Source: Croceibacterium mercuriale (GTDB taxonomy: Bacteria > Pseudomonadota > Alphaproteobacteria > Sphingomonadales > Sphingomonadaceae). From it: DNA of 64,000 nucleotides. The DNA lies in assembly GCF_000802385.1 (NCBI RefSeq), contig NZ_JTDN01000002.1, forward strand, positions 992,001 through 1,056,000, read 5' to 3'. Below, piece by piece: positions 52,595 through 63,596 of the stretch. Below the pieces are notes generated by a model. The model did no database searches. It saw nothing but the letters and a program-made list of their open reading frames with translations, and had not been told where the DNA came from. Position 1 is the first letter of the stretch, and each line of letters begins with the position of its first letter. The translations under genes were made by a program, and so were the position numbers.

Positions 52595-52724
52595 GATGAT
52601 GTGCTCCAGCGCGGCTTTAGCAGAAGCCGGGTATCGGCGAAAGTCAATTGCGGCGGCACTGGCGCTGGCGTCGCGCAATGCTATAATGCGCGGCATAACA
52701 AAAGTTGCGAGAGGAATGCCAATC

Positions 52725-53885
52725 ATGCGAGCGACCCCCCCGTTCGACTGGGCGCTGTCCGATGACGCGTCCACCATCCAGGACAGCGTAGCCCGCTTCG
52801 CCGACGAGGTCGTCGCGCCGCTGGCGGAACGAACCGACCGCGAAGACCGGTTCCCGGCCGAACTGTGGCCGCTGATGGGCGAGATGGGCCTGCATGGCCT
52901 GACCGTGGCGCCGGAGGATGGCGGCCTGGGCATGGGCTATCTGGAGCATGTCATCGCGATCGAGGAGATCAGCCGCGCCAGTGCCTCCGTCGGCCTCAGC
53001 TACGGCGTCCATTCCAACCTGGCGATCAACCAGATCGCTCGCTGGGGCAATGCGGAGCAGAAGGCCCGCCTGCTGCCCCCGCTGATCGCCGGCGACCAGG
53101 TCGGCGCGCTGGCGATGAGCGAGGTCGGTGCCGGGTCCGATGTCGTGTCCATGAAGATGGCGGCAACGCGGGTGGATGGCGGCTGGAAGCTGGATGGCCA
53201 CAAGTTCTGGATCACGAACGGCCCGGTGGCCGACGTGCTGGTGGTCTACGCCAAGACCGACGCCGATGCGGGACCACGCGGCATCACCGCCTTTGTCGTG
53301 GAGCGCGGCATGCCCGGCTTCGCCGTCGGGCAGAAGATCCACAAGCTGGGGATGCGCGGATCGCCCACGTCCGAGCTGCTGTTCGACGGCTGCGTGGTGC
53401 CCGATGCCAACGTGCTGGGCGAGATCGGCGGCGGCGTGGCCGTGCTGATGAGCGGGCTGGACTATGAACGCGCGCTGCTGGCGGGCGTGCAGCTGGGCAT
53501 CATGCAGGCCTGCCTGGACGTGGTCATCCCGTTCGTGCGGGAACGCAAGCAGTTCGGCAAGCCGATCGGCACGTTCCAGCTGATGCAGGCCAAGGTGGCG
53601 GACATGTATGTCGCGCTGCAATCGGCGCGGGCCTACACCTATGCGGTGTGCCGGGCCTGCACCGACAACAGCGTTACCCGGTTCGATGCCGCCGGTGTCA
53701 TCCTGCTGGCGAGCGAGAACGCCTTCCGCGTTGCGGGCGAGGCGATCCAGGCGCTGGGCGGCGCAGGCTACACGCTCGACTTCCCGGTCGAACGCTACCT
53801 GCGCGATGCCAAGCTGCTGGATATCGGTGCCGGCACCAACGAGATCCGCCGGATGCTGATCGGACGGGAACTGATCGGCGCATGA
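52725..53885 (+). CDS. Isovaleryl-CoA dehydrogenase (acyl-CoA dehydrogenase family)
   Basis: This FAD enzyme oxidises isovaleryl-CoA in leucine breakdown. The 386 residues show the ACAD motifs [52 protein letters not shown] and [20 protein letters not shown], with the IVD-type Glu region [13 protein letters not shown] 52725 is used (GAGAGG 10 nt upstream); ATG 52716 also exists. The stop overlaps the next gene (ATGA), which encodes methylcrotonyl-CoA carboxylase beta, supporting the leucine assignment. Confidence 0.9.
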   Translation: MRATPPFDWALSDDASTIQDSVARFADEVVAPLAERTDREDRFPAELWPLMGEMGLHGLTVAPEDGGLGMGYLEHVIAIEEISRASASVGLSYGVHSNLAINQIARWGNAEQKARLLPPLIAGDQVGALAMSEVGAGSDVVSMKMAATRVDGGWKLDGHKFWITNGPVADVLVVYAKTDADAGPRGITAFVVERGMPGFAVGQKIHKLGMRGSPTSELLFDGCVVPDANVLGEIGGGVAVLMSGLDYERALLAGVQLGIMQACLDVVIPFVRERKQFGKPIGTFQLMQAKVADMYVALQSARAYTYAVCRACTDNSVTRFDAAGVILLASENAFRVAGEAIQALGGAGYTLDFPVERYLRDAKLLDIGAGTNEIRRMLIGRELIGA

Positions 53886-55483
53886 CCGCGCCGACCATTG
53901 CCAGCAAGCTGGACGCCACCAGCCCGGAGGCGCAGGCCCGCGCCGCGCATAATCGGGCGCTGGCGGCCGAGCTGCGGACACGGGTGGCCCGGGCGGCGCT
54001 GGGCGGCGGCGAAACCTCACGCGCCCGCCACCAGGCGCGCGGCAAGCTGCTGCCGCGCGAGCGGGTGGAGCGGCTGCTCGATCCCGGTTCGCCATTCCTG
54101 GAGATCGGCCAGCTGGCGGCGGGCGGCGTGTATGGGGACGAGGTGCCCGGCGCCGGCATCGTCGCCGGGATCGGCCGCGTCTCCGGCCGGCTGGCGATGG
54201 TGGCGGCCAACGATGCCACGGTGAAGGGCGGCACCTATTACCCGCTGACCGTGAAGAAGCACCTGCGCGCGCAGGAAATCGCGGAGGCGAACCGCCTGCC
54301 ATGCATCTATCTGGTCGACAGCGGCGGGGCCAACCTGCCGCATCAGGCGGATGTGTTTCCCGATCGCGACCATTTCGGCCGCATCTTCTACAACCAGGCG
54401 CGGATGAGCGCGGCGGGCATCCCGCAGATCGCCTGCGTCATGGGCAATTGCACCGCCGGCGGTGCCTATGTCCCGGCGATGAGCGACGAAAGCGTCATCG
54501 TCGCCAACCAGGGCACCGTGTTCCTGGCCGGCCCGCCGCTGGTGCAGGCCGCCACGGGCGAACGCATCACGGCGGAGGAGCTGGGCGGCGGAGACCTGCA
54601 TGCGCGCAAATCGGGCGTGGTGGACCATCTGGCGCAGAGCGACGATCATGCCATCGCCATCCTGCGCGACATCGTCAGCCACCTGCCGCAGCGCCCCGGC
54701 GCCGTGCTGGAACTGGCCGAGCCCCGCCCGCCCGTGCTCGACCCGGAGGAGCTGTACGCGCTGATCCCGGAAGACGTGCGCGCGCCCTATGATGTGCGTG
54801 AGGTGATCGGGCGGCTGGTGGACGGATCGCAGTTCCACGAGTTCAAGGCATTGTACGGCACCACGCTGGTGTGCGGCTTTGCCCATATCTGGGGCATGCC
54901 GGTCGCCATCCTGGCCAACAATGGCGTGCTGTTCAGCGAGTCGGCCACCAAGGGCGCGCACTTCATCGAACTCGCTTGCCAGCGCGGCATCCCGTTGCTG
55001 TTCCTGCAGAACGTATCCGGCTTCATGGTCGGCGGCCGGTACGAGGCGGAAGGCATCGCCCGTCACGGCGCCAAGCTGGTGACCGCGGTGGCGACGGCGC
55101 AGGTGCCCAAGATCACGCTGGTGATCGGCGGCAGCTTCGGTGCCGGCAATTACGGCATGTGCGGCCGCGCCTATTCCCCGCGCTTCCTGTTCACCTGGCC
55201 GAATGCCCGCATCAGCGTGATGGGCGGCGAACAGGCCGCCAGCGTCCTCGCCACCGTACACCGCGATGCCGAGACCTGGTCGGCGGAGGAGCTGGAGGCG
55301 TTCAAGGCCCCTATCCGCGACAGGTACGAAGCGGAGGGCAATCCCTGGTACGCCACCGCCCGCCTGTGGGACGACGGCGTGATCGACCCGGTGCAGAGCC
55401 GCGACGTGCTGGGCCTGGCGCTGTCCGCCTGCCTGGAAGCACCGATCCCGGAGGCACCGCGCTTCGGCGTGTTCCGCATGTAG
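53882..55483 (+). CDS. Methylcrotonyl-CoA carboxylase beta (carboxyltransferase) subunit
   Basis: The 533-residue carboxyltransferase carboxylates 3-methylcrotonyl-CoA in leucine degradation. Motifs are [37 protein letters not shown] (acyl-CoA oxyanion hole), [21 protein letters not shown] and [13 protein letters not shown], which separate MCC from propionyl-CoA carboxylase. The biotin-carrying alpha subunit gene does not follow; it must be encoded elsewhere. The gene is coupled to the dehydrogenase upstream. Confidence 0.94.
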   Translation: MTAPTIASKLDATSPEAQARAAHNRALAAELRTRVARAALGGGETSRARHQARGKLLPRERVERLLDPGSPFLEIGQLAAGGVYGDEVPGAGIVAGIGRVSGRLAMVAANDATVKGGTYYPLTVKKHLRAQEIAEANRLPCIYLVDSGGANLPHQADVFPDRDHFGRIFYNQARMSAAGIPQIACVMGNCTAGGAYVPAMSDESVIVANQGTVFLAGPPLVQAATGERITAEELGGGDLHARKSGVVDHLAQSDDHAIAILRDIVSHLPQRPGAVLELAEPRPPVLDPEELYALIPEDVRAPYDVREVIGRLVDGSQFHEFKALYGTTLVCGFAHIWGMPVAILANNGVLFSESATKGAHFIELACQRGIPLLFLQNVSGFMVGGRYEAEGIARHGAKLVTAVATAQVPKITLVIGGSFGAGNYGMCGRAYSPRFLFTWPNARISVMGGEQAASVLATVHRDAETWSAEELEAFKAPIRDRYEAEGNPWYATARLWDDGVIDPVQSRDVLGLALSACLEAPIPEAPRFGVFRM

Positions 55484-55583
55484 GGTCCGGGGCCGGGAAA
55501 GGATGGCTGGCCGGCAAACCCCGTTCGCTTGCCATTCACCCCTGCGCCCCTACATGTCGTGGAGCACCTTTCGAGGATTCTTC

Positions 55584-57557
55584 ATGAGCACCAATCGCGA
55601 CCCGGACAGCAGCGGCAATGGCCCCAGCGGAGGCGGCAACGGCAATCCGTGGGTCAAAAGCCTGCTGATCTGGGGCGGCATCTTCCTGGCATTGCTGCTG
55701 GTGGTGTCGATGTTCAATGGCTCCCCCAACACCGCCGGCACGCAGCTGCGCTATTCCGACTTCCGCACGCAGGTCGCCGCTGGCGAAGTGGCGGATGTGC
55801 AGATCGCGCCCGACCGGATCACCGGCACGCTGCGCAACGGCTCCAGCTTCTCCACCGTGCCCGTGCCCAATGACACGGAACTGACCACGCTGCTGGACCA
55901 GAACAATGTCAGCTACGCCGGCACTGCGCCGGAAGAGGGCAACCTGTTGCTGTACATCCTGGTGCAGACCCTGCCGTTCCTGCTGATCCTGGGCGTCGCG
56001 TTCTTTGCGCTGCGGCAGGTGCAGAAGGGTGGCGGCGCCGGTGGCGCGATGGGCTTCGGCAAGAGCAAGGCCAAGCTGCTGACCGAGAAGCAGGGCCGTG
56101 TCACCTTCGACGACGTCGCCGGCATCGACGAGGCGCGCGAGGAACTGCAGGAGATCGTCGAGTTCCTGAAGGATCCGCAGCGCTTCTCCAAGCTGGGCGG
56201 CCAGATCCCCAAGGGCGCGCTGCTGGTCGGTTCGCCCGGCACCGGCAAGACACTGCTGGCCCGCGCCATCGCGGGTGAGGCACGCGTCCCGTTCTTCACC
56301 ATCTCCGGCTCCGACTTCGTGGAGATGTTCGTGGGCGTCGGCGCCAGCCGTGTGCGCGACATGTTCGAACAGGCCAAGAAGAACGCACCCTGCATCGTCT
56401 TCATCGACGAGATCGACGCCGTCGGCCGTCACCGTGGCCACGGTCTCGGCAATTCCAATGACGAGCGCGAGCAGACGCTGAACCAGCTGCTGGTCGAAAT
56501 GGACGGCTTCGAGGCGAACGAAGGCATCATCATCATCGCCGCGACCAACCGGCCCGACGTGCTCGACCCCGCGCTGCTGCGCCCGGGCCGGTTCGACCGG
56601 CAGGTGGTCGTCTCCGTGCCCGACATCGACGGGCGCGAGAAGATCCTGGCGGTGCACATGAAGAAGGTGCCGCTGGCACCCGACGTCAATTCGCGCACCA
56701 TCGCCCGCGGTACGCCCGGCTTCTCCGGCGCGGACCTGGCCAACCTGGTCAACGAAGCCGCGCTGCTGGCCGCCCGCCGCAACAAGCGGCTGGTCGCCAT
56801 GGCCGAGTTCGAGGAAGCCAAGGACAAGGTCATGATGGGGGCGGAACGCCGCTCCATGGTGATGACCGACGACGAGAAGAAGATGACGGCCTATCACGAG
56901 GCCGGCCATGCGATCGTCGCCGTGCACGAGCCCGCGTCCGATCCGATCCACAAGGCCACCATCATCCCGCGCGGCCGCGCGCTGGGCATGGTGATGCGCC
57001 TGCCGGAACGGGACAATTACTCGTACCATCGCGACAAGATGCACGCCAACCTGGCGGTCAGCATGGGTGGCCGCGTGGCGGAGGAGATCGTTTTCGGCCA
57101 TGACAAGGTGTCGAGCGGCGCTTCCAGCGACATCCAGTATGCGACCAGCCTGGCCCGCAACATGGTCACCAAGTGGGGCATGAGCGACCGGCTGGGCCCG
57201 CTGCAATACGAGGACCAGCAGGAAGGCTATCTCGGCATGGGCGGCACCAGCCGCACGATGGCGGGCGCCGAGACCAACAAGCTGATCGACGAGGAAATCC
57301 GCAACCTGGTTGAAGGTGGTCATTCCCGTGCCCGTCAGCTGCTGACCGAGCATGAGGACCAGCTGCAGCTGCTGGCGCAGGCGCTGCTGGAATATGAGAC
57401 GCTGACCGGCGACGAGATCAAGCAGCTGCTCGACGGCGGTCGCATCGACCGCCCAGATCAGCCGAGCGGACCATCGCTGGTGCAGCCGGTACGCGGTTCC
57501 GCCATCCCGAAGTCCGGCCGTCGCTTCAGCGGTGACGCGACACCGCAGGGGATCTGA
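55584..57557 (+). CDS. ftsH: ATP-dependent zinc metalloprotease FtsH
   Basis: FtsH is the membrane-anchored AAA+ protease for quality control of membrane and short-lived cytoplasmic proteins. The 657 residues have two N-terminal membrane helices flanking a periplasmic domain. The AAA module has Walker A GSPGTGKT, Walker [11 protein letters not shown] and [21 protein letters not shown]; the protease has zinc motif HEAGH and an extended C-terminal helix. GAGG lies 8 nt before ATG 55584, and in-frame sequence upstream is not FtsH-like. A strong terminator follows. Confidence 0.97.
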   Translation: MSTNRDPDSSGNGPSGGGNGNPWVKSLLIWGGIFLALLLVVSMFNGSPNTAGTQLRYSDFRTQVAAGEVADVQIAPDRITGTLRNGSSFSTVPVPNDTELTTLLDQNNVSYAGTAPEEGNLLLYILVQTLPFLLILGVAFFALRQVQKGGGAGGAMGFGKSKAKLLTEKQGRVTFDDVAGIDEAREELQEIVEFLKDPQRFSKLGGQIPKGALLVGSPGTGKTLLARAIAGEARVPFFTISGSDFVEMFVGVGASRVRDMFEQAKKNAPCIVFIDEIDAVGRHRGHGLGNSNDEREQTLNQLLVEMDGFEANEGIIIIAATNRPDVLDPALLRPGRFDRQVVVSVPDIDGREKILAVHMKKVPLAPDVNSRTIARGTPGFSGADLANLVNEAALLAARRNKRLVAMAEFEEAKDKVMMGAERRSMVMTDDEKKMTAYHEAGHAIVAVHEPASDPIHKATIIPRGRALGMVMRLPERDNYSYHRDKMHANLAVSMGGRVAEEIVFGHDKVSSGASSDIQYATSLARNMVTKWGMSDRLGPLQYEDQQEGYLGMGGTSRTMAGAETNKLIDEEIRNLVEGGHSRARQLLTEHEDQLQLLAQALLEYETLTGDEIKQLLDGGRIDRPDQPSGPSLVQPVRGSAIPKSGRRFSGDATPQGI

Positions 57558-57579
57558 CGAAGCGCCTGTGAAGCTATGC

Positions 57580-57607
57580 GGGGCGGTGGCAACACCGCCC
57601 CGTTTTT
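57580..57607 (+). terminator. ftsH terminator
   Basis: GGGGCGGTG pairs perfectly with CACCGCCCC around GCAA, followed by GTTTTT. Confidence 0.8.
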
Positions 57608-57625
57608 CATGGAGCCGAGACTACT

Positions 57626-58756
57626 TCAGGCTTCCAGCCATTCGGCCAGCGCCGCCAGGCAATCGCGCGCCAGGTGCTTGGACCGTTCCGGGCTCCATCC
57701 CTGCACCGGGTCGGGCAGGTCCGCATTGTCCTTGAACGGCATCTCCAGCGTCATCGCGCAGGCGCCGAACCGCTCCGCCAGCTGGTTGGTGCTCATGGAC
57801 AGGTTTGCCTTGCCCGCGGGCGTCTTGGGATATCCGATCTCCGTCTGGAAGTCCGGGCTGCGCCGGTCGAGGATCGTGCAATAGCGGTCATACTCCGCGC
57901 CCAGCCGGTCGGTCCAGGACGGCACGCCGTCATAGCCGGCCATGAAGTTTGCGGCGATCGCCTCGTCCCCATGCACGTCCATGGCGAAGCGCACGCCGCT
58001 TTCGTCCATCGCATTGCGGATCGCCAGCACCTCGGGCGATCGTTCCGCCGTGGGTTCGTGCCACTCGCGGTTGAGGTTCACGCCGGCGGCATTGGTGCGC
58101 AGATGGCCGCGCACCGAACCGTCCGGGTTGCAGTTTGGCACCACATGGATGCGGCATTTCTGTCGCAGCACGCGCGCCACCGGGTCGGCCGGGTCGCACA
58201 GCATCTCCAGCGCGCCTTCCATCCACCATTCGGCCATGCTCTCGCCCGGATGCTGGCGCGCGAACAGCCAGACCGGCAGCGTGCCTTCGCCCATCACCAG
58301 GCAGTCGATCGCCCGCCCTTCCAGGCTATGCCCCAGGCAGCGATAGGTCACGCCTTCCGCGCCCGCGCTGTCGGCCACCAGATCGTGGTGCCGTTCCAGC
58401 GAATAGGGCGCGAAGTAGGCGAACCAGGCAAGGTCGCCCGACAGGATGTAGCGGATCGTCAGCGTGCCGCCATCCTCGCCCGCATCCCAGCTGCTGTCCG
58501 CCCGGCCCCAGAACTGCCGGTCGTCCGACACGGCGGCCTGGTAATCGGGCCAGCCACCGGGGTAGGCGGAGGCGTTCAGGCCGGTGATGCGCAGCGTCAG
58601 CGCCTGCCCGGCCGTGCCCGCGACCCGGAAGTGGAACCACTGGAAGAAGTCGGACTGATGGTCCCGACGGATGGTCAGCGTGGCAGTCGCGGCGTCGATG
58701 GCGACGACTTCGATATTGCCGCTGTCGAAGGCGGCGTCGATGTGGATCGGGTTCAT
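57626..58756 (-). CDS. M14-family zinc carboxypeptidase, AGBL/Nna1-like
   Basis: The 376-residue protein has an N-terminal beta-sandwich domain (about 110 residues). The M14 catalytic domain has zinc ligands in [13 protein letters not shown] (HxxE) and DVHGDEA, substrate-binding [10 protein letters not shown] and NLNREW, and a catalytic Glu in TLEMPFK. This two-domain build is the cytosolic carboxypeptidase (M14D) type; no signal peptide is seen. The start overlaps the stop of the upstream lipoprotein gene (ATGA). Confidence 0.87.
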   Translation of the reverse strand: MNPIHIDAAFDSGNIEVVAIDAATATLTIRRDHQSDFFQWFHFRVAGTAGQALTLRITGLNASAYPGGWPDYQAAVSDDRQFWGRADSSWDAGEDGGTLTIRYILSGDLAWFAYFAPYSLERHHDLVADSAGAEGVTYRCLGHSLEGRAIDCLVMGEGTLPVWLFARQHPGESMAEWWMEGALEMLCDPADPVARVLRQKCRIHVVPNCNPDGSVRGHLRTNAAGVNLNREWHEPTAERSPEVLAIRNAMDESGVRFAMDVHGDEAIAANFMAGYDGVPSWTDRLGAEYDRYCTILDRRSPDFQTEIGYPKTPAGKANLSMSTNQLAERFGACAMTLEMPFKDNADLPDPVQGWSPERSKHLARDCLAALAEWLEA

Positions 58757-59367
58757 CGCACCTCGATAGTCGCTCCGGACTCGCCGGGGAACCCTTGGAA
58801 CAGCGCCTGCGCCAGCCGGCCGGCGGCTGCCTGCTCCCCGGCATAGTCGCTGTTGCTGCTGGCGGTGAAGTTCGCCCGGCCTTCCCACAGCGGCGTGGTG
58901 CCGGACCGGATGATGACGCGCAGCTGGCGGTACAGCTCCTCCGTATCACGGCTGCCGCCACCGCCCAGGTTGATGCCGATGCCGACCCCCAGGCCGGAGC
59001 CGTAGCCGCCGGTGCCGCCGCCGACACCCACGCTGACCGGACCCTGCCGGTCGGTGGTCAGCGGCGCGTTGACTCCGCGCTCCAGCACGATCTCCGCAAC
59101 CTGCCCGCCGGCGCTGGTTCCACCCGTCACGGTGTAGCCCAGCCGGCCCAGCTCCGCCGCCACGGCGTTGCGGTACAGGCTGAACTCCAGTGAATCTGCC
59201 CCGACATCGCCCGGCGCTGCCACCACGGTGATCGGGCCGCGACCCAGCTGCGCGGGCGCCGCCCCCGTGAACCGCGTGACCTCTACCGGGGAGACATAGG
59301 CGGGCGTGGTGCAGGCCGACAGCAGCAGGGCGGCAAGGGCGGCGGAGGCTAGGGCGGGGGTTCTCAT
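58753..59367 (-). CDS. DUF4136-like lipoprotein
   Basis: The 204-residue product has a lipoprotein signal (ALLLSAC) followed by a region with [28 protein letters not shown] and a Gly-rich [20 protein letters not shown] stretch, typical of sphingomonad DUF4136-type proteins. It is likely attached to a membrane in the periplasm; function unknown. It is the first gene of a pair with the carboxypeptidase. The ATG at 59367 starts the signal peptide. Confidence 0.77.
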   Translation of the reverse strand: MRTPALASAALAALLLSACTTPAYVSPVEVTRFTGAAPAQLGRGPITVVAAPGDVGADSLEFSLYRNAVAAELGRLGYTVTGGTSAGGQVAEIVLERGVNAPLTTDRQGPVSVGVGGGTGGYGSGLGVGIGINLGGGGSRDTEELYRQLRVIIRSGTTPLWEGRANFTASSNSDYAGEQAAAGRLAQALFQGFPGESGATIEVR

Positions 59368-59463
59368 ACCGGTACAACAAAGCGGCTCGCGACCGGTTGC
59401 ATTGTTCATGCGATTTGATGCAGTGCAGCACCAGCTGCGGTTTCCGCGGTGTGGGAGCAGTGC

Positions 59464-60471
59464 ATGAGCGATCCGATCCCTGTTCTGGTGACCGGCGGGG
59501 CCGGCTATATCGGCAGCCACGCGGTACTGGCCCTGCGCGACCGCGGCTGGCCGGTCACGGTGATAGACAACCTGTCCACCGGCTTCCGCTTCGCCGTGCC
59601 CGGGGGGGTGTCCTTCTACCAGGGCGACATCGCCGATGCCGACCTGCTGGCCCGCATCTTCGCGGAACAGGGCATCCGCGCGATCATGCACTTCGCCGGA
59701 TCGATCATCGTGCCCGAATCGGTCAGCGACCCGCTGAAATATTACGCCAACAACACGGTGAAGAGCCGCGCGCTGATGCAGGCGGCGGTGGATGCGGGCG
59801 TGCCGCACTTCATCTTCTCCTCCACCGCGGCGACCTACGGCATTCCCGAGGAATCGCCGGTTGCGGAGGACAGCCCGAAGCGGCCGATCAATCCCTATGG
59901 CTGGTCCAAGCTGATGACGGAGCAGATGCTGGCCGACACCGCCGCGGCGCATTCGCTCAACTATTGCGTGCTGCGCTACTTCAACGTGGCCGGCGCCGAT
60001 CCGCAGGGGCGCAGCGGACAGTCCACCGCCGGCGCCACGCACCTGATCAAGGTCGCGGTGGAGGCGGCGCTGGGCAAGCGGCAGAATGTGGGTGTGTTCG
60101 GCACCGACTATGCCACGCCCGACGGTACCGGCGTGCGCGACTACATCCATGTCAGCGACCTGGCGAACGCGCATGTGCTGGCGCTGGATGCGCTGCTGGC
60201 GGAGCCGGACCGCTCGCTGACCATGAATTGCGGCTATGGCCGGGGCTTCTCCGTGCTGGAGGTCCTGGATGCCGTGGACCGGGTGACCAACATGAAGATC
60301 GAGCGGGTGCTGGGCCCGCGGCGCGTGGGCGACCCGGATTCGCTGGTGTCCGATCCGGGCCGGATCAAGGCGACGCTGCCATGGTCTCCGCAGCATGACC
60401 GGCTGGAGGAGATCGTCACCCACGCCCTGGCATGGGAACGCCGGCTGGCCGAACTGCGGCCGGATGCTTGA
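59464..60471 (+). CDS. galE: UDP-glucose 4-epimerase
   Basis: GalE interconverts UDP-glucose and UDP-galactose. The 335-residue SDR has the NAD motif VTGGAGYIGSHAV, catalytic Ser/Thr in FSSTAATYG and YxxxK in NPYGWSKLMTEQ. DYIHVSDLANAHVLAL and the C-terminal FSVLEVLDAV region are typical. It supplies precursors for surface polysaccharides and pairs functionally with galactoside use. Confidence 0.94.
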   Translation: MSDPIPVLVTGGAGYIGSHAVLALRDRGWPVTVIDNLSTGFRFAVPGGVSFYQGDIADADLLARIFAEQGIRAIMHFAGSIIVPESVSDPLKYYANNTVKSRALMQAAVDAGVPHFIFSSTAATYGIPEESPVAEDSPKRPINPYGWSKLMTEQMLADTAAAHSLNYCVLRYFNVAGADPQGRSGQSTAGATHLIKVAVEAALGKRQNVGVFGTDYATPDGTGVRDYIHVSDLANAHVLALDALLAEPDRSLTMNCGYGRGFSVLEVLDAVDRVTNMKIERVLGPRRVGDPDSLVSDPGRIKATLPWSPQHDRLEEIVTHALAWERRLAELRPDA

Positions 60472-60477
60472 CTCGTC

Positions 60478-60502
60478 GCCGTGCCGCACTTAACGGCACG
60501 GC
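60478..60502 (+). other. Hairpin 1 between galE and rpmJ
   Basis: GCCGTGCCG and CGGCACGGC form a 9-bp perfect stem with a 7-nt loop; no T run follows. Confidence 0.5.
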
Positions 60503-60514
60503 CTGTGATATGCA

Positions 60515-60545
60515 GGCACCGGCTTGGTTTCGGTGCCTTTTGTTT
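60515..60545 (+). terminator. Intrinsic terminator in the rpmJ leader
   Basis: GGCACCG and CGGTGCC pair (7 bp, 9-nt loop), followed by TTTTGTTTT. The T run ends about 14 nt before the rpmJ start. It may terminate galE mRNA or attenuate rpmJ. Confidence 0.65.
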
Positions 60546-60559
60546 TGTTGGAAGAGCTC

Positions 60560-60685
60560 ATGAAGATCCGCAACAGCCTGAAGTCGCTCAAGGACCGTCA
60601 CCGCGATAACCGCGTGATCCGCCGTCGCGGCCGCACCTACGTGATCAACAAGACGAACCGTCGCTTCAAGGCGCGCCAAGGCTGA
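60560..60685 (+). CDS. rpmJ: 50S ribosomal protein L36, cysteine-free type
   Basis: The 41-residue basic protein begins [16 protein letters not shown] and ends [12 protein letters not shown]. This is the L36 form lacking the zinc-ribbon cysteines, standard in many Alphaproteobacteria. GAAGAG lies 7 nt before the ATG. It stands outside ribosomal operons, as usual for this form. Confidence 0.96.
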   Translation: MKIRNSLKSLKDRHRDNRVIRRRGRTYVINKTNRRFKARQG

Positions 60686-60693
60686 TCTTGCAC

Positions 60694-61311
60694 ATGGCCG
60701 CCGGCAAGCCGCGGGCGGTCGTGTTCGACATCGGCCGGGTCCTGATCGAATGGGACCTGCGCCACCTGTTTGCGCCGCTGATCGACGATCCGGCGCGACT
60801 TGACTGGTTCCTGGCCAACGTGGTCACGGAAGACTGGCACACGCAACATGATGCGGGTGTCACGCTGGCCGACATGGTGCCGGCGCGGCAGGCGGAATAT
60901 CCCGACCATGCCGTACTGCTCGACGCCTATCGCGATCGTTTCCTGGAGACGATCCCCGGCGATGTGCCCGGCAGCTTCGCGCTGGTGCAACGTCTGCATG
61001 AGCGCGGCGTGCCGCTGTTCGCGCTGACCAATTTCGGCACCGAGTTCTTTGCGCAGTATCGCGCGACGCAGCCGCTGCTGGACCTGTTCCGCGACATCGT
61101 CGTTTCCGGTGACGAGCGCTGCATCAAGCCCGACACCGCGATCTACGCCATCGCCGAGCGCCGCTTCGGCCTGCCGGCGGAGGCGTTGTTGTTCACCGAC
61201 GACAAGCCGGAAAACATCGCCGCCGCTGCCGCGCGCGGCTGGCACACCCATCTGTTCACCGGCGCCGCGGGACTGGAACAGCGGCTGCTGGCGGAAGGTC
61301 TGCTGGACTGA
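60694..61311 (+). CDS. HAD-superfamily hydrolase (haloacid dehalogenase-like)
   Basis: The 205-residue protein has HAD motif I VVFDIGRVLIEWD, motif II ALTNFG, motif III Lys in CIKPDTAIY and motif IV LFTDDKPENI. The helical cap between motifs I and II marks subclass I, like YihX-type phosphatases. Substrate is unknown. ATG 60694 is chosen, 8 nt after the rpmJ stop, so they may share a transcript. Confidence 0.87.
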   Translation: MAAGKPRAVVFDIGRVLIEWDLRHLFAPLIDDPARLDWFLANVVTEDWHTQHDAGVTLADMVPARQAEYPDHAVLLDAYRDRFLETIPGDVPGSFALVQRLHERGVPLFALTNFGTEFFAQYRATQPLLDLFRDIVVSGDERCIKPDTAIYAIAERRFGLPAEALLFTDDKPENIAAAAARGWHTHLFTGAAGLEQRLLAEGLLD

Positions 61312-61317
61312 GGTCCG

Positions 61318-63582
61318 ATGGCCGGCGGGTTGCCCCGCCCGCTGCTTCACGCATTCGCACTTGCGGCATTGTCCCATGCACGGCAGGCAGGGGCCGTGCC
61401 CGTAGCCAGCCTGTCCGCCCCCAAGGCGCGCCTTCCCCTGTTCATCCTGACCGTCTTCACCGGCAGCCTGCTGCTGTTCCTGGTGCAGCCGATGGTCGCG
61501 CGCATGGCGCTGCCGCTGCTGGGCGGGGCGCCGGGGGTGTGGAACAGCGCCATGGTGGTGTTCCAGCTGCTGCTGCTGGGCGGCTACCTCTACGCCCATC
61601 TGCTGTCACGCTGGCCGGTGCGGCGGCAGGCGCTCGCCCATGTGGCGCTGCTGGCCCTGGCCGGCGTGACCCTGCCGCTGCAGCTGGCCGACCTGCCACC
61701 ACCGGTGTCCGGCTGGGAGGTCGTGTGGGTGCCGGCCCTGTTCGCGGCCACGGTCGGCCCGGTGTTCCTGCTGCTGTCCGCGCAGTCCAGCCTGATGCAG
61801 CGGTGGTATGCCGCCGGGGCGGAGGGGCGTGATCCGTACCGCCTGTATGCCGTGTCCAACCTGGGCAGCTTCGCCGGGCTGATCGCCTACCCCTTCTGGC
61901 TGGAGCGGGCCTACGCCGTCAGCGTGCAGACGGGCCTGTGGGCGGCCGGCTATGCGCTGCTGGTGGTCCTGGCGGCGCTCGCCGCTGCCACCCGATGGCA
62001 TGCGCCGGCGGCGGCGGAGCCGCAGGCCAGGCCCACCGATCCGCTGCCCATGCGCACGATTGCGCTGTGGCTGGCGCTGTCGGCGGTGCCGTCGGGCCTG
62101 CTGCTGTCCACCACCACGCTGCTGACCACCGACCTGATGGCCATGCCACTGCTGTGGGTCATCCCGCTTGCCATCTACCTGCTGTCCTTCACCGTCGCCT
62201 TTACCGCGGGCGAGAGTATCTGGCTGGCGATTCTCAACCGCTATGCCGCGGTGCTGCTGCTGATGATCGGCGGGCTGGCGATGATCAGCGGCGGGCAGTC
62301 CAACCCGGCAGTCGCGCTGGCGATGGTGGCGCTGCTGTTCGTGCTGGCGGTGGCGCTGCACGGCCGGCTGTACCGGCTTCGGCCGGAGCCGGCACGGCTG
62401 ACGCTGTTCTACCTTGTGCTGGCGACGGGGGGTGCGCTGGGCGGCATCTTCGCCGCGCTGCTGGCGCCGGTGCTGTTCGACTGGGTGTACGAGCATCCGC
62501 TGTTGCTGCTCGCCGCGGCGCTGCTGATCCCGCAGGCGGCGCTGGTCAACCGGGTGGGACAGTTCTGGCGTGCGGGCCGCCGGCGCCACCTGCTGGCCGG
62601 AGCACTGGTGATCGTCGCCGCCGTGCTGGCCTGGCAGCTGTCGCGGGCGGTGGAGGCGGGCAACGGGGCGGACATCTTCCTGCTCGTCACCGCCATCGTG
62701 CTCCTGGGCATGACCGTTACCGGGCACCGTACAGCCTTCGCCGCGATCTTCGCGCTGCTGCTGCTGGGGCATGGCGGAATGTCCACGCTGGCGCTCAGCG
62801 CCGGTGGTGGGCGCGTACGCAGCTATTTCGGGGTCTACAGCATCACGAACACGGAAGACGGCCGGCTGCGCCGCCTGAATCATGGCACCACCATGCATGG
62901 GGAGCAATGGCTCGAACCGGCGCGGCATCTCGCCCCGACCGGCTATTACGGGCCACAGAGCGGGGTTGGCCTGGCGCTGGCGGCCGCGCAGCCCGAGGCG
63001 CGGATCGGCGTGGTCGGGCTGGGGGTGGGCACGCTCGCCTGTTATCGCCGGGGCAGCCAGCGCTGGACGTTCTTCGAGATCGACCCGCAGGTGCTGGCCT
63101 ATTCGCGCGCCGGGACCTTCACCTTCCTGCGCGATTGCGCGCCGGAGGCCCGCGTGGTGATCGGCGATGCCAGGCTCAGCCTGGCCGGCGCGCCGCCGGG
63201 CGGGCTGGACCTGCTGGCGGTCGATGCCTTCAGCTCGGACGCGATCCCCGTCCACCTGCTGACGACGGAGGCCTTCGCCACTTACGGGGCTGCGCTGGCG
63301 CCGGACGGCGTGCTGCTGGTGCATATTTCCAACCGCTATTTCGACCTGGCACCGGTGATTGCCGCGCAGGCTGCGGCCGCGGGCTGGGGCGGCGTGCTGC
63401 GCGACGATCCGGGCGAGGGGGAGGGATTGAGCCCGTCCATCTGGATCGCCCTGTCGCGCGACCCCGCCACGCTGGAGCGGATGCGTGCAGGCGCGCCCGA
63501 GGCGTGGGAGGCGTTGCCGCCGCCCGCGCCCGAGGCCTGGACCGACGATCGTTCGTCCCTGCTGCCGCTGCTGCGGTTCTGA
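61318..63582 (+). CDS. Membrane protein with C-terminal spermidine-synthase-like domain
   Basis: The 754-residue protein begins with about twelve to fourteen membrane helices, starting FILTVFTGSLLLFLVQPMVA near residue 42. It ends in a Rossmann SAM/decarboxy-SAM-type domain (IGVVGLGVGTLACYRRG near residue 562, FFEIDPQVLAY, DLLAVDAFSSDAIPVHLLT). This is the fused permease/spermidine-synthase family; whether it makes or transports polyamines is not established. ATG 61318 gives a long polar start; a later start nearer the first helix is possible. Confidence 0.82.
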   Translation: MAGGLPRPLLHAFALAALSHARQAGAVPVASLSAPKARLPLFILTVFTGSLLLFLVQPMVARMALPLLGGAPGVWNSAMVVFQLLLLGGYLYAHLLSRWPVRRQALAHVALLALAGVTLPLQLADLPPPVSGWEVVWVPALFAATVGPVFLLLSAQSSLMQRWYAAGAEGRDPYRLYAVSNLGSFAGLIAYPFWLERAYAVSVQTGLWAAGYALLVVLAALAAATRWHAPAAAEPQARPTDPLPMRTIALWLALSAVPSGLLLSTTTLLTTDLMAMPLLWVIPLAIYLLSFTVAFTAGESIWLAILNRYAAVLLLMIGGLAMISGGQSNPAVALAMVALLFVLAVALHGRLYRLRPEPARLTLFYLVLATGGALGGIFAALLAPVLFDWVYEHPLLLLAAALLIPQAALVNRVGQFWRAGRRRHLLAGALVIVAAVLAWQLSRAVEAGNGADIFLLVTAIVLLGMTVTGHRTAFAAIFALLLLGHGGMSTLALSAGGGRVRSYFGVYSITNTEDGRLRRLNHGTTMHGEQWLEPARHLAPTGYYGPQSGVGLALAAAQPEARIGVVGLGVGTLACYRRGSQRWTFFEIDPQVLAYSRAGTFTFLRDCAPEARVVIGDARLSLAGAPPGGLDLLAVDAFSSDAIPVHLLTTEAFATYGAALAPDGVLLVHISNRYFDLAPVIAAQAAAAGWGGVLRDDPGEGEGLSPSIWIALSRDPATLERMRAGAPEAWEALPPPAPEAWTDDRSSLLPLLRF

Positions 63583-63596
63583 CCGGAGTTCCTGCC

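Noticed and set aside
50138-52765. 875-codon plus-strand open frame
   Set aside because: Runs antisense across the ABC ATPase and the HWE kinase, both convincing; no protein-like features.
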